A DNA stretch of 64,000 bases, from the NCBI GenBank assembly GCA_004352715.1, contig SCFE01000087.1, forward strand, positions 449,150-513,149. Direction: 5' to 3'. The DNA is from Hofstenia miamia (lineage: Eukaryota; Xenacoelomorpha; Acoela). The notes beneath the pieces are model-generated. The model was given only the letters and a program-made list of their open reading frames with translations. It searched no databases and was not told the origin of the DNA. The position numbers and the translations under genes were made by a program. Positions 35,145 through 47,079 of this stretch are shown here, piece by piece. Numbering within the stretch: the stretch's first letter is position 1; each line of letters begins with the position of its first letter.

Positions 35145-36801
35145 AAGTACATCTGGGGTGCAACATCAGATACGAAACTGAAGCAAATGGAAGAACAGCT
35201 GTGGATAACCACAAAAACATTAATAAAAAGACAAATAGCTAAAACAACAGAAATAGTTGACACATTGAAAGACAGAAACGTTGAACAAATCACAACATTA
35301 GAAACAGAACGCTTCACAAGAGAAAACCCATGATGTTCATTCCTAAAATAATAAAGAAGGCAGAAGAAATGTCAAAAGAGGGCAGCGTCAAACCAGTAGA
35401 GATAACAACTAAAACACAAGCGGAAATGGAAACAGAAGACAGTCTACTAACGAGCTCAAACATATTACTCTCGCCAAAGACACAGGAGCACATGGATCGA
35501 ATAAACATGGAAAATGGGGAAACTTAAGTCTGGCAAGCACAATCGAATGGATTGACACTGAAGACGAATGATACCTAATAGAGATCAAAATACACCAAGA
35601 AGAAACAGAAATAATGTCAAGAAACTATCAAATCATAAAGGAAAATCACACAGTAGCAACAATGAAACTAATGTTTAAGGAAGCATTCACAAAAACTGAA
35701 CTCACAGAGCTACTCAAACCATATAACCAATTAGCTGTGGATGCGGAGTGCATAACATCCAAAATAGAGATGAAACCAGACACTCTGATAAAATTAAGCA
35801 GAAAAGGTCTAACACAACGTTTCTGGGAGAAGTTGAATGAAGCAAATATGAATTACCCAGCAATGATAGGGATGGCAACAGCACTGATAACATCGGGAAA
35901 CTACCAAACAATAGAGGCAAACATCGAAACAAAAATACTAAAATGTACCCCACCAGAGACGATATCAATACCAATGATACTACCCTGATGGAGACTACCC
36001 AAGGATAGAAAAATCGCAAAAGGATTCCTACACGAATTTAAAACATACACAAACACAAAAGAGAAGGCAAAATGATTAATCCAATCAGAAGCATACAAAA
36101 AGACGAAAAACATAATGCTCCAACAAGATAACAAAGAATGCATATACGTAGAAGGTACAATAACTCCATATGAACTGTACGATGAAAGGAAACCCATCCA
36201 TACACAACTACAGGAACTGAGAACAGAAATAGAAAACAGATCACTAAAAACAATCATATTATTCTAAGGAGTAAACGACATTGTATGGATGGACATATGG
36301 AACAAGGAGTACAGATACTACAATGTATCAAAACGCGTAGAAATTATAACAATGATTCAAATGAATAAAAACGAGCTGGACGAAATAACGGAAGAAGACA
36401 TACTAAACAATATAAGCTTCTTCTACAAAGACGTAGAAAACACAAAAAGCCTTCTAAACACATTCAAATTTTTCTATCCAAACACTCGTCTCAAAGAAGA
36501 ACTCGCTCACACTAGCAGAGCAGACGCTCTAATGACACTAATTATCAGCATTAAAGGTCTAAAACTATACAAAAAATTCTACCCGCTCTTTAAAGAAAAA
36601 CTCAACAAACGCAGACAACTAACAACAATTATGAAATCGATCCAAACAACGAAAATTATCAGATGTGCTGAAACGAAAACAACCAAAAAAGAAACAGTGC
36701 TAAAACTAACCAAACAACCAGAGTTCACACAGCTAACATGGGAACAAACCCAAGCAGAGACACTGATAAAAAGAGCAGACACACTAGTCCACGGAGAGTG
36801 A
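35145..36801 (+). pseudogene. G2 accessory region (part 2), broken reading frames
   Basis: Coding-like sequence follows in pieces: same frame to about 35330, another frame at 35330-35527, then a third frame from about 35578 to 36801. The third frame is interrupted only by TGA (35986), TGA (near 36073) and TAA (near 36265). The longest clean parts are 35614-35988 (124 residues) and 36289-36801 (170 residues). They are Lys/Thr/Glu-rich and predicted helical by composition, with no recognised domain or membrane segment. The last codon is 34 nt before LTR2. It may be the remainder of one large accessory protein, or a second one. Confidence 0.55.
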
Positions 36802-36819
36802 GCAATCTTAAAATCAATG

Positions 36820-36835
36820 CAAGCTGAGGGAGGCG
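36820..36835 (+). promoter_or_regulatory. G2 putative polypurine tract before LTR2
   Basis: AAGCTGAGGGAGGCG just before LTR2 is purine-rich, as expected of the plus-strand primer site. It is imperfect, and LTR3 lacks an equivalent tract in front of it. Confidence 0.4.
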
Positions 36836-38298
36836 AGTAGCATAATCCATCAAAAAACAACAAAGAACTGAAATTTGGGAACAAGATCCAATCATAAATT
36901 TATATAATTTTATTCATTTTGTGTTTTCAATAGATTAGCATTAAACCAATCCATGCAATTTGAATTAGATATTAATTTGTGAAAACAATTACTTGTTACT
37001 CAAACTTTTGACAATTGCATGATAAATTTATATAATTTTATTCATTTTGTGTTTTCAATAGATTAGCATTAAACCAATCCATGCAATTTGAATTCGATAT
37101 TAATTTGTGAAAACAGTAAATTGTTTATTAAACTTTTGACAATTTCATGTAAAACCTTAAGAGACTCATTGATGGTGAATAAACTCCTTATTACCTACTC
37201 GTTTTTACTTGGTTTGATTATTAAATAGAATGTGCAGCTAGGCAATTCAGTAAATATGTTTATTAAAATTTCTATAAATATGTAAAACCAGAAGAGAATC
37301 ATTGATGGAGAATAAACTCCTTATTAGCTACTCGTTTTTACTTGGTTTGATTATTAAATAGAATGTGCAGCTAGGCTATTCATGCATTGTGCTGATCATT
37401 AGGCTGTTGTGAGGGATAGAATGGTTTGTTGCCTAGATTGAAACAACGCATATAAGTTAGGATTAGGTCTAAGGGTTTTTAACTTCTGCCTAGCTGGCTA
37501 TCAATGCTTTTCAATCATTGCATATAGTAACAAATGCGAGATAAGGCAAGATCGCCACCCTAGGAATTATCTATCTTTATTTATCTTATTTTAGATCCAA
37601 ATTCGTTATTTACCTTGGACTCATAATGAGTGATAATGGCTTTTTATCTATAAATGTTATTGTATATGTTAGAAACGTCATAGGTTTAGGAAGCTGCTAT
37701 TTGTTGCATAATGCAATAGTTTTTAACTCCTCTTTACTTTGTTGCAGCTAGTGTCGATAGTCGTATTTACTATTATTACATGTAGGGTAGGAAACTGCTA
37801 CGTTATTTATTAACTAGATTTTTATATTAGCAGTTAGTGTCAATGAATGGTTGCATTAATACGCTAGTAGTAATTACACTGCATCTGAGAATGAGTCATT
37901 AAGTCGAGTAGTGCCTGCATTACTGTTTATTATCACATAGTTAGGGTACACATAACAAAACTAAATCAAGTGAGAATGAGCTGAGTCTGTTGATGGATGG
38001 AACATTACTCTGTTGGTGAATGGTGGGTGGCTTCTTGGTGGTCAGATACCACTTCGGGCAGTACGCCTATCATTAACTGGAGTATCTCTCATGTAGTTAC
38101 CTAAATTGTGACTGTTATACGTTGTTCTAATATCATGCAGATTCTAAGTATAGTTTAGTTTGGATACAGAGAAACGTGTACATGAGACAACAATAGTTAA
38201 TCTAGATAGACATTACCCTGCTTGTATGAAACTTTAGTTCAGTATCCCTAAATAGTTCTGAGTTATTACACATCTAAAGCCTGGGTGATGATTCTACA
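36836..38298 (+). repeat. G2 LTR2 (1463 bp) with two internal tandem duplications
   Basis: Aligned to LTR1 it starts AGTAGCATAATCC and ends ATTCTACA. It carries a 128-bp tandem duplication (36894-37021 and 37022-37149) and a 133-bp one (about 37165-37297 and 37298-37430), which account for its extra length. It is more diverged from LTR1 than LTR3 is. Confidence 0.8.
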
Positions 38299-39507
38299 TT
38301 GCGACCATGACAGGACGCCAAAAGTCCTACTAACATCTTGAATATTATTGATGTAGTCAACATAGGTGTTTCTTCTACATCAAACGCAATTACCAAGAAA
38401 GCTGTTACCATTCTGTGCTCACTAATTCTTTATTGTTTATTGTTCTTTTGTTCTTTAACTTATGTGGTGTTAAATTGTGGAATCTTGTGAAAACTGTGGA
38501 ATTACACGCTAGGAAATGTACTCCAGTGTAATACTTGACCAATGACGTGGTTAAATCTCTCTCTCTCTCTGTGGTTTTCTACTCCACAACTGGATTAGCT
38601 GTGGCGCAATGATGGAGGATTTAAACACTACCTAACCTACGAAATTTTTTTTCTATTTTTGATTATTGGAATGAAAACTTACAAAGATCTAGGCAATCGC
38701 AACACTATCATTACCTCACAACAGAAAACCGATCGTCACAATCAAGCTACTCATGACAAATAAAAAGAATAAAAGGAATCAAAACAAAACTACCCCATCA
38801 ATGTCAGCAAGAACACAATCGCTTGAGTCTTTTTCCCCCAAGACGTCGAAATGCAAGCAGTGCCCCTACAAGATGAATTAAATTCAATCAAAATACTCCA
38901 GACACTCAGAAGAAACACTGAGAATGAAGTGGCACTAAAAACCCAAATTTCAATACTGGAAGAGAAATTCGAAAAAATCAAAAAGGGCAAGATGTCATAA
39001 TCAAACTGAAACAAGACATGAGTCAATGACTCGAAGAACAAAGAAGCATTTTTCAATCACAAATCAAATTACTCACACAAAAATTGGTTGAAGTGAACCA
39101 GAAAGTGATAGACCAAAACGATAAATGGGAAACAATGTGTGCCAAACTAGAGGCAGAAAAAAAACACTTACAACAAGAGAACAAAACACAACAGTTAGAA
39201 CTCAAGCTGTTGAAAGATCAACTGCAAATGATAAAACTTTCAGAAGACGATGAACAAATGTTAAAACCAATGAGAATGGAAGACGTATTGATATCAGAGG
39301 AGCAGGAAGCTGAACTGGGAGATCCCAGAAGAAGAATACTAAACAACTACGAGAAACCACAAAACCTACAAAATGAAGAGGAAGAACAACCAAACTACAA
39401 CCTTACCACTGGAAAATGCATACAATCAAGTGCAAAAAGGATATAACAGTGGAAATAATGATATATGAGCAATCAGGAATCAACACAAAATGCTGGCAAG
39501 CATCTGT
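38299..39507 (+). pseudogene. G2 internal 2: leader, gag coiled coil, deletion into pol linker
   Basis: Homologous to 27129-28170 (PBS-like sequence, leader, coiled-coil gag; open part 39084-39395). At about 39395 it jumps to sequence homologous to 29640-29764, the pol linker before RT. The zinc-knuckle gag and the protease are therefore deleted, about 1.47 kb by comparison. It runs into a 1000-N gap at 39508. Confidence 0.75.
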
Positions 39508-40507
39508 NNNNNNNNNNNNNNNNNNNNNNNNNNNNNNNNNNNNNNNNNNNNNNNNNNNNNNNNNNNNNNNNNNNNNNNNNNNNNNNNNNNNNNNNNNNNN
39601 NNNNNNNNNNNNNNNNNNNNNNNNNNNNNNNNNNNNNNNNNNNNNNNNNNNNNNNNNNNNNNNNNNNNNNNNNNNNNNNNNNNNNNNNNNNNNNNNNNNN
39701 NNNNNNNNNNNNNNNNNNNNNNNNNNNNNNNNNNNNNNNNNNNNNNNNNNNNNNNNNNNNNNNNNNNNNNNNNNNNNNNNNNNNNNNNNNNNNNNNNNNN
39801 NNNNNNNNNNNNNNNNNNNNNNNNNNNNNNNNNNNNNNNNNNNNNNNNNNNNNNNNNNNNNNNNNNNNNNNNNNNNNNNNNNNNNNNNNNNNNNNNNNNN
39901 NNNNNNNNNNNNNNNNNNNNNNNNNNNNNNNNNNNNNNNNNNNNNNNNNNNNNNNNNNNNNNNNNNNNNNNNNNNNNNNNNNNNNNNNNNNNNNNNNNNN
40001 NNNNNNNNNNNNNNNNNNNNNNNNNNNNNNNNNNNNNNNNNNNNNNNNNNNNNNNNNNNNNNNNNNNNNNNNNNNNNNNNNNNNNNNNNNNNNNNNNNNN
40101 NNNNNNNNNNNNNNNNNNNNNNNNNNNNNNNNNNNNNNNNNNNNNNNNNNNNNNNNNNNNNNNNNNNNNNNNNNNNNNNNNNNNNNNNNNNNNNNNNNNN
40201 NNNNNNNNNNNNNNNNNNNNNNNNNNNNNNNNNNNNNNNNNNNNNNNNNNNNNNNNNNNNNNNNNNNNNNNNNNNNNNNNNNNNNNNNNNNNNNNNNNNN
40301 NNNNNNNNNNNNNNNNNNNNNNNNNNNNNNNNNNNNNNNNNNNNNNNNNNNNNNNNNNNNNNNNNNNNNNNNNNNNNNNNNNNNNNNNNNNNNNNNNNNN
40401 NNNNNNNNNNNNNNNNNNNNNNNNNNNNNNNNNNNNNNNNNNNNNNNNNNNNNNNNNNNNNNNNNNNNNNNNNNNNNNNNNNNNNNNNNNNNNNNNNNNN
40501 NNNNNNN
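39508..40507. other. Assembly gap (1000 N)
   Basis: Exactly 1000 N, probably a default gap size, so the true distance is unknown. It separates the truncated gypsy internal region from the SGNH-hydrolase-like frame. Confidence 1.
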
Positions 40508-41045
40508 CATCACAAAGAAGCTCACTGATAAAATCTCTTCGTATCCCAAAACTCACATTAACTCCATCATAATCAACGCTAGCCTTATAGATGCTCTTAC
40601 ATCCAATGATTCTCGGTCTTTCAAATCTAAGTTAAGCAGGCTAATCTCAGAAGTACGCCGTCAATTCACACATCGCGTCATCTACGTTCTCGAAATCACT
40701 CCTGTCTGTCACGATTCCAATATTCAAAGAAACTTCATAATTCAAGAATTCAACCGAGTCATCTACTCTCTATCTGTGAACAATTTTTCTGTGATCCCTG
40801 TTTTCCAAAGCTTTTTACATGCTCCTCGTCACATCAATGACAAACTTCTTGCTAGGGATGGAATACATCTTTCTTGTCAAGGTCTAGCTCACATGATCCG
40901 CAATCTCCAATCCTACTTCAGACCCCGCGAAATCTCCAATCCATCTCATCGTCTAGCAAATGTTTCTTATTCAAAAGCTGTAACCGCTCGTCGCGTCCTT
41001 CTCCCTACTCCTTCATATCAATCTAAATTAAACAGGTACTTTTAA
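40508..41045 (+). pseudogene. SGNH-hydrolase-like (esterase) domain, C-terminal part
   Basis: An open frame of about 178 residues emerges from the gap and ends at 41045. It has a strand plus the block INSIIINASLIDAL, which resembles the conserved block III region of SGNH hydrolases. It also has RDGIHLSCQGLAHMIRNLQSYF, the DxxH block V with the catalytic Asp and His (D codon 40857-40859, His codon 40866-40868). The nucleophile Ser block would lie in the gap. SGNH/esterase domains are known in ORF1 of CR1-like LINEs, and related hydrolase frames also occur on other retroelements. It ends 321 nt before LTR3, so it may be cargo of the gypsy element or a LINE fragment joined at the gap. Confidence 0.65.
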
Positions 41046-41366
41046 TTTTGTATATTTTAACATATCTTTGTTTAAAAAATGTAGCTATATACTATATACA
41101 CTCAGACATATCGCCTCTCAACTCACAACACACCACCACTAAGCACTACTACATAACAACACTTAAATTCAGTAAGTTCATTTTCTACCAAATCTTTAAG
41201 TTTTGCTCTAAAATTTATGAGAAAACAAACGGCAATTTTCTTAAAATCGTATGTTTAATTCTTCTTTTAATATACTACGCATATACAGTTAAATTCAGTA
41301 CGTTTATTAAGATTACTACTCTCAGGAGATATTTAACTTAACCCAGGACCAATTTTAGAAGAATCG
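41046..41366. other. Region between SGNH frame and LTR3
   Basis: AT-rich. Includes a 97-codon chance-like frame (41048-41341). No polypurine tract like that before LTR2, and no similarity to the end of internal 1 (36802-36835) was seen. Confidence 0.4.
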
Positions 41367-42710
41367 TGTAGCATAATCCATCAAAAAGCAACAAAGAACT
41401 GATATTGGGGAACAAGATCGAATTATGAATTTATCTGATTTTATTAATTTTGTGTTTTTGATAAATTAGCATTCAACCAAGCCATGTAATTTGAATTCGA
41501 TAATAATTTGTGAAAACAATTGCTCGTCACTTTAACTTTTGACAAATCACATGTGGACGTTTATGCTCCACGTCGATTTTGATAGCGCCATCTTAAAGCA
41601 GAAATTTCTGCAAGTTGGCAACTAAGACGGTGACATGTACTTGTTTAGCAGTAAATATGTTTATAAAAATTTCTATAAATATGTAGAACCAGGAGAGAAT
41701 CGTTGATGGAGAATAAACNAAATCACATGTGGACGTTTATGCTCCACGTCGATTTTGATAGCACCATCTTAAAGCAGAAATTTTTGCAAGTTTGCAACTA
41801 AAACGGTGACAGGTACTTGTTTAGCAGTAAATATGTTTATAAAAATTTCTATAATTATGTAGAAGTAGAAGAGAATCGTTGATGGAGTAAACTCCTTATT
41901 ATCTACTCATTTTTCTAGGTTTATTAATTAAAATGCGCAGCTAGGCGATTTATGTTTGTGCTGATCACTAGGCTGTTGTGAGGGATGAAATGGTTTGTTG
42001 CCTAGATTGATACAATGCATATAGGTTAGGAATAGGTATAAGGGCTATTCATCGCCACCAAGCTGGCTATCGATCCATTTCACTTGTTGCATGTAGTAAC
42101 AAACTTGAAATAAGGCGAGATCGCCACCATAGGTATTATCTATGTTTACTTATCTTGTTTTAGATCCAAATTGTTGTTTAAGTGAGACCCATAATGACCG
42201 AAAATGGCCTTTTATGTATTGAAGTTACTTTAAGTATCGATATCATTGTAAGTCTAGGAAGCTGCTACTAACTATATGCTTTACTGGTTTTAGCTCCTTT
42301 TTAAATTGCTGCAGCTAGTGTCGTTAGTAGATAGTTGTATTTATTATTACTACATGTAGGGTAGGAAACTGCTGCGTCATTCATTAACTAGGTTTTTTAT
42401 ATCAACAGTTAGTGTCAATGAACAGTTGCATTAATACATTAGTAAGAATTACACTGTATCTGAGAATGAGTCATTATGTCGAATAGTGTCTGCACTACTG
42501 TTTATTATCACATAGTTAGGGTACATATAATAAAATTAGATCAAATGAGAATGAGCTGAGTCTGTAAAAGGATGGAACTTCACTCTGTTGCGGATTGGCG
42601 GATGGCTTCTTGGTGATCAGATACTGCTTTGGGCAGCGCGACCATTGTTAACTGGAGTCTCTCTCATACGGTTACCTAAGTAGTGGCTGTTACATGTTAT
42701 TATAATATCG

Positions 42711-44073
42711 TGTTAGAAAATTGCGTTGGCTAGGCGTTTATAGTTTTGGGGCTTGTATTTCTAATAACGATTTATTTGTGCAGTCACGGATTAGTGGAAT
42801 TTCTCCCAAAAAGATAATTTTTACCTAGCAATTTAATTTTCCGGTACTGTCGAAATCTGGAAATACTATTCTAGCGACAGCTCTTATTTCTGACAATTTA
42901 CCAAAAATAAGATTAAACTCTCTATGTTAATTTAACTCTTATTAACACAACGTATTTTACTTAATCCACTAAAACTTTTAAACAGAAACGTTCATTCTGT
43001 AACTTTATCAAAATAGAATTCAACCAGGATGAAAACAACAATTAAATCTGATTTGAACAATGTGCCACAATTATTCAAAGAGCTTAAACAAACAATAAAA
43101 TAAAGTGTTAAAGTAATTGTAATAAACTATTTAACATAACTTAAGTGTGAAAAGCAACACTTATAAAAACGACTTTATTTTAACTTACTAGTTAATAATA
43201 ACCAAAATGTGCAATAACAAACAAATATGCTACAAACTTAGTAGGCTAAAGAATTTAGAAATTCGGAACTAACTTACTCAGCAATCTGACAGCAAAACTT
43301 TAGAGACCAAATTGCCATCAACTTTGACTACCACTTAAACCAGCATAAAGCAAGCAATTCAACAGCAAAACTGTCAGCGTCTCGTGCTGACTTATCTCTT
43401 TTAAATGCAAGACTGGAAGCATTTCGTCCTTACTCTGCTCTTCCAAATGCAAGACTGGCAGCGTCTCTTGCTGACTCTTGTTATCACTCGTCGTGAGGTG
43501 TCCCTATTTATATGGTACGTCCCGCCTCCTCGTGGAGATTGGCTGCCCTTTTTCTTAGGCCACCGATCACGATTTGAGGGAGGTCTTCCACAATTTACGT
43601 TATCTGACTCGATGTTGCTAAATTTAGTTACTAAACGTCAAGCAGGGCGGTATCTTCGTTTGAACTAGTTTAAACAGCAGTGAACTAGTGTAGATTGCTG
43701 ATATCAAACCGGATTAAGTTTCAAATCTTAAAAGAAAAGTGCCCGATAGCCTACTAATCGTACTTTCTAAATAACTGAAATTAGTTTACAATTCGGGTAA
43801 AATAAAATAATTTACATTTTCAACAATAAAATTTATAAGCACACACAACAGTANNNNNNNNNNNNNNNNNNNNNNNNNNNNNNNNNNNNNNNNNNNNNNN
43901 NNNNNNNNNNNNNNNNNNNNNNNNNNNNNNNNNNNNNNNNNNNNNNNNNNNNNNNNNNNNNNNNNNNNNNNNNNNNNNNNNNNNNNNNNNNNNNNNNNNN
44001 NNNNNNNNNNNNNTTCAACAATAAAATTTATAAGCACACACAATAGTACATAATGACACCAAATTTTCTGACA
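42711..44073. mobile_element. TG...CA insertion inside LTR3, probably a solo LTR of another family
   Basis: Begins TGTTAGAAAATT; the other end reverse-complemented reads TGTCAGAAAATT. It is flanked by the 4-bp duplication ATCG (42707-42710, 44074-44077) and interrupts the LTR exactly where LTR1 reads uninterrupted. The interior is non-coding, with ~50-bp imperfect direct repeats around 43375-43475 (GCAAGACTGG words) and an N gap at 43854-44013. No pol genes, so a solo LTR or a small TRIM-like element. Confidence 0.75.
43854..44013. other. Assembly gap (160 N) flanked by near-identical 35-bp ends
   Basis: The sequence starting TTCAACAATAAAATTTATAA ends at the left edge of the gap and starts again at the right edge, with one mismatch in 35 bp. 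This suggests unmerged overlapping contigs. Confidence 0.95.
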
Positions 44074-44244
44074 ATCGTATGGATACTAAATATAGTTTAG
44101 TGTGGATAAATAGAAACGTGTACATGAGACAATGAAAGTTAATCTAGATAGACACTACCCCGCTTGTAAGAAACTGTAGTTCAGCATCCCTAAATAGTTC
44201 TGAGTCAATTCGCATCTAAAGCCTGGGTGATGATTCTACATTAT

Positions 44245-45319
44245 CACAACAATTTTCCTATTCCATTTGATGGGAATTCCTGCTATTTTCAAACATTGCG
44301 AGTTTTTATTGTTAATGCGATGCTACCCACACACAAACCACTGGATAAATGAGTAAACAAATATTAGCTTGCTAATTTTAAGAAAATGACAGTACCTATC
44401 CTATTTTTAACTTTTAGCAAGAGAGAAACATAACTCAATATTATTCTTATGTTAAGTAATGTCAATAAAAACAGCTGATGAAAAAATGCATTATTTTGAA
44501 GTAGAAATTCCTGAAGCAACTTAAATTAGAAAATACATGCCCATGGTATATTATCGAAAGCCTCTATGTCCCTTTGGATTTTAAAATCCTAAAAACATTA
44601 CTGTTTCCAGTTGAACAGAATATTGCTGCATAACTTATAAGCATACGTTCAATTCACAAATATTGCACTACAATATAACATTATGGAATAATCGAAATCG
44701 CAAGACATTTAAATTGAAAATATATTTAAAATATCTCACTCTAGAGTGATGCGCGAGTGCGGGTAAAGTTTCATTTCCACATCAGATGTTTTCTAAATAA
44801 GAGTATTTTGAAAACATTATTATGATTAAAGTGTTGGAAAATCCAACATATAATGACTTTAAATTGTTCTCAAAAGCAGAATTGGGCTGGGCCTGATTTT
44901 GGACATGCCAATGTGGGCCTGGTCGGACTTAGGCTTAATGTTTTATTGGGATTTGTCATGCATGAAAAAAATTTACTTGAAAATTTAAACTTTGGAAATG
45001 ATAAAAAAGTTCAATCACTCGTGCATTGTTGGATTGTACAATACTTGTAACATCTCAATTTTGTCTACTAAAAGCAAACTCTCTCTCAATTTTTGTTAAT
45101 GTAAGTTGATATAAATTGGCAGTCAATTTTAGTAATTGAATATAAAGAACTGGGGCCATATCCATCCCCGGCAAGTTATCAAAATTCTGTTTGTTTAATA
45201 AAAAATTTTCGGTCGAAAATTTGAAAAATTAAATATATAGGATAGAGAAGTGCATTTTTATGGTCTTTTTGATATTTTCTAACATTTCAAAGGATTCGCT
45301 CTACACATCACTTGTATAG
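44245..45319. other. Non-coding stretch, no gene recognised
   Basis: Host-like AT-rich sequence after the array. A GGGCCTG-rich patch at about 44885-44935 resembles the short GC-rich words found in other small repeats here, but no ends are visible. Confidence 0.35.
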
Positions 45320-45500
45320 AACAGAATAGAATAGAATTTCTTACTAACTGTAGTACATTGGCATAACTAAACACCTCAACAAAAGCTGCTAATACTACAC
45401 TTAATGCGTCAATAATAACATGAAGTACAAAAACAATAAAACACAACAACAAAAACATGGATGCAGAATTTACAGTTTACCCAATTTATTGCTAATTATT

Positions 45501-45878
45501 TTAACTAATAATTTTTTTGAAAAACTGAAATCTATCCATGACGTAGAACCCATTTTTGGGAATATGTTTCTTACGGAGGTAGTAAATTATTTGACTTTTA
45601 AATTTCCTTCTACTTTTGATTCGTTTGATTTCAATTGGTAAGTTATTCCATAGTTCAAATGTTGAGTTTAAAAATGAATTTTTAAGAAAATGTTTTTTAA
45701 ACTTCACTTTTCTGAATTTAGAAGTCGTCGAATTATAAGTTGAATGCACATATAATGGAAATTGTAGTTTACTGTAAGGTGAACGCTGATTTAAAATATC
45801 CCAAAATTTTATTAATGAAAAGTATCTTATGAAATGTGAAGCATCGTCATGATTCGAATATGGACTTTTGTCGCTCAT
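45501..45878 (-). pseudogene. LINE ORF2 C-terminal domain
   Basis: A 125-residue frame with the common LINE C-terminal pattern: RSPYSKLQFPLYVHSTYNST, FLNSTFELWNNLPIEIKR and RKFKSQIIYYLRK. In CR1/Jockey-type ORF2 proteins the WNxLPxEIR...FKxxLxxYL segment is the protein end. Confidence 0.75.
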
Positions 45879-45999
45879 AGTCGAGTAATTATCATTATCA
45901 ATGTTTTCTGCCCATTAAATTTGAGTCGATTTTATTTATTAGTGAGTCATTACAGTATCTATAATGATTTAATACTAGAGAGTTAACCAACATAATTTC

Positions 46000-47079
46000 A
46001 TTTTGGAATTTACAAAATTGCCTACATGTCAAATAGTCTTAATTCCCATTGCCATTTTGCTTAATACTATGCGTATGTGACTTGAATAGTTCAATTTATT
46101 ATCGATTGTTACTCCAAGATATTTGAAGGATTCGACTTGAGTCATTTTTGACCCCGAAAAATTTAAAATGTGTGATTGGTTATCTTTGTGAAAAGGAGAC
46201 AACACAGAATTCTGTTTTAGAGGGATTTACAGTTAAATGGTGCATATTAAAATATTTTAGCCGTTAAGAAAGATTGATTTCTAACTTACTAATTGATGTT
46301 TCTATTTGTAAATCATTTACATACAACGAGAAAATAAAGGCCCTAAAATAGTACCTTGTGGGACACCTTTATAAGTTTTTAGAAAATATACCATTTATCT
46401 AACTCTTTGAAAACGATCACTTAAATAGCACCTTACTAAATTTATGCTATTAGAGTCGAAACCAATGTATTCTAATTTTTTTTAAGAAGAATATAGTGAT
46501 CAATGGAATCAAATGCTTTGTACAAAGCGATAGAAGCAATTGTGACAAAATTGTTATCGAGATAAGATCTCCAATTTTCAGTAGCGTAAAGTAAAGCATC
46601 AGAGGTGGAGTGAGCTTTGCGAAAGCCAAATTGAGTATTCGAAAGAATTGATCCGTTATGGAGATAAATGTTTATTTGGTCAAATATTATTTTTTCGAAG
46701 ATTTTTGCAAATGGCGAGATGATTGAAATAGGCCGGTATTTGCAACGTCTTTAGTGGGTAATCTCTTTTATATATGGGAGTAACATTAGCTAATTTTAAA
46801 ATTGATGGAGAGGTATTTAGTTTTATGCAGTGATTGATGATATGGCATAAAGGTCTACTAATGAATTGTGCACAATCTTTAATACAGCATGCCGGTATTT
46901 ATTTATTTATTTATTGTTTGAAGGACTTTGTATCGAGTCACAAATCGGAATGAAAAATAATTTTGAGGAAGTTTATAGTTAGATTTTTCAAGTATAAGTG
47001 GCACCGAAGGTCCCAAGTATTTGCCTAGGTTAGTGAATTGATCATTAAATGCATTAGCAATATCCTTGGGTTTAGTTAA
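46000..47079 (-). pseudogene. LINE reverse transcriptase core, frameshifted
   Basis: Several frames must be followed on the minus strand. Recognisable blocks in order are NAFNDQFTNLGKYLG (near 47050-47010), a PISI-LxxxSKIFEK-like part (about 46790-46690), QFGFRKAHSTSDALLYATE (46650-46590), GVPQGTILGP, and the thumb with YLGV (about 46120). Stops and the loss of YADD show it is dead. Confidence 0.75.

Larger units (their letters stand above)
25870..44240 (+). mobile_element. Composite Ty3/gypsy array (element G2): LTR - internal 1 - LTR - internal 2 - LTR
   Basis: Three related LTRs (25870-27128, 36836-38298, 41367-44240) share the start TGTAGCATAATCC (AGTAG in LTR2) and the end ATTCTACA. The 4 bp before LTR1 (25866-25869) and the 4 bp after LTR3 (44241-44244) are both TTAT, a matching target duplication for the whole array. 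LTR1 and LTR3 are much closer to each other than to LTR2. Internal 1 is nearly full length: gag, pol, then a ~3-kb accessory coding region. Internal 2 is deleted and gapped and ends with an SGNH-hydrolase-like frame. The array could come from recombination between related copies, template switching, or partial misassembly at the 1000-N gap. Confidence 0.8.
41367..44240 (+). repeat. G2 LTR3, interrupted by a 1.36-kb insertion
   Basis: Starts TGTAGCATAATCC and ends GATTCTACA. It is close to LTR1 in sequence, more so than LTR2. A single N at 41719 lies between two ~175-bp near-copies (41544-41718 and 41720 on) that differ at several bases; they may be allelic contig ends. The insertion 42711-44073 splits it. 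The TTAT after 44240 matches the TTAT before LTR1. Confidence 0.8.

Noticed and set aside
43405-43668. 87-codon frame in the insertion within LTR3
   Set aside because: It starts in ~50-bp direct repeats and has no recognisable domain; it sits inside a probable solo LTR.
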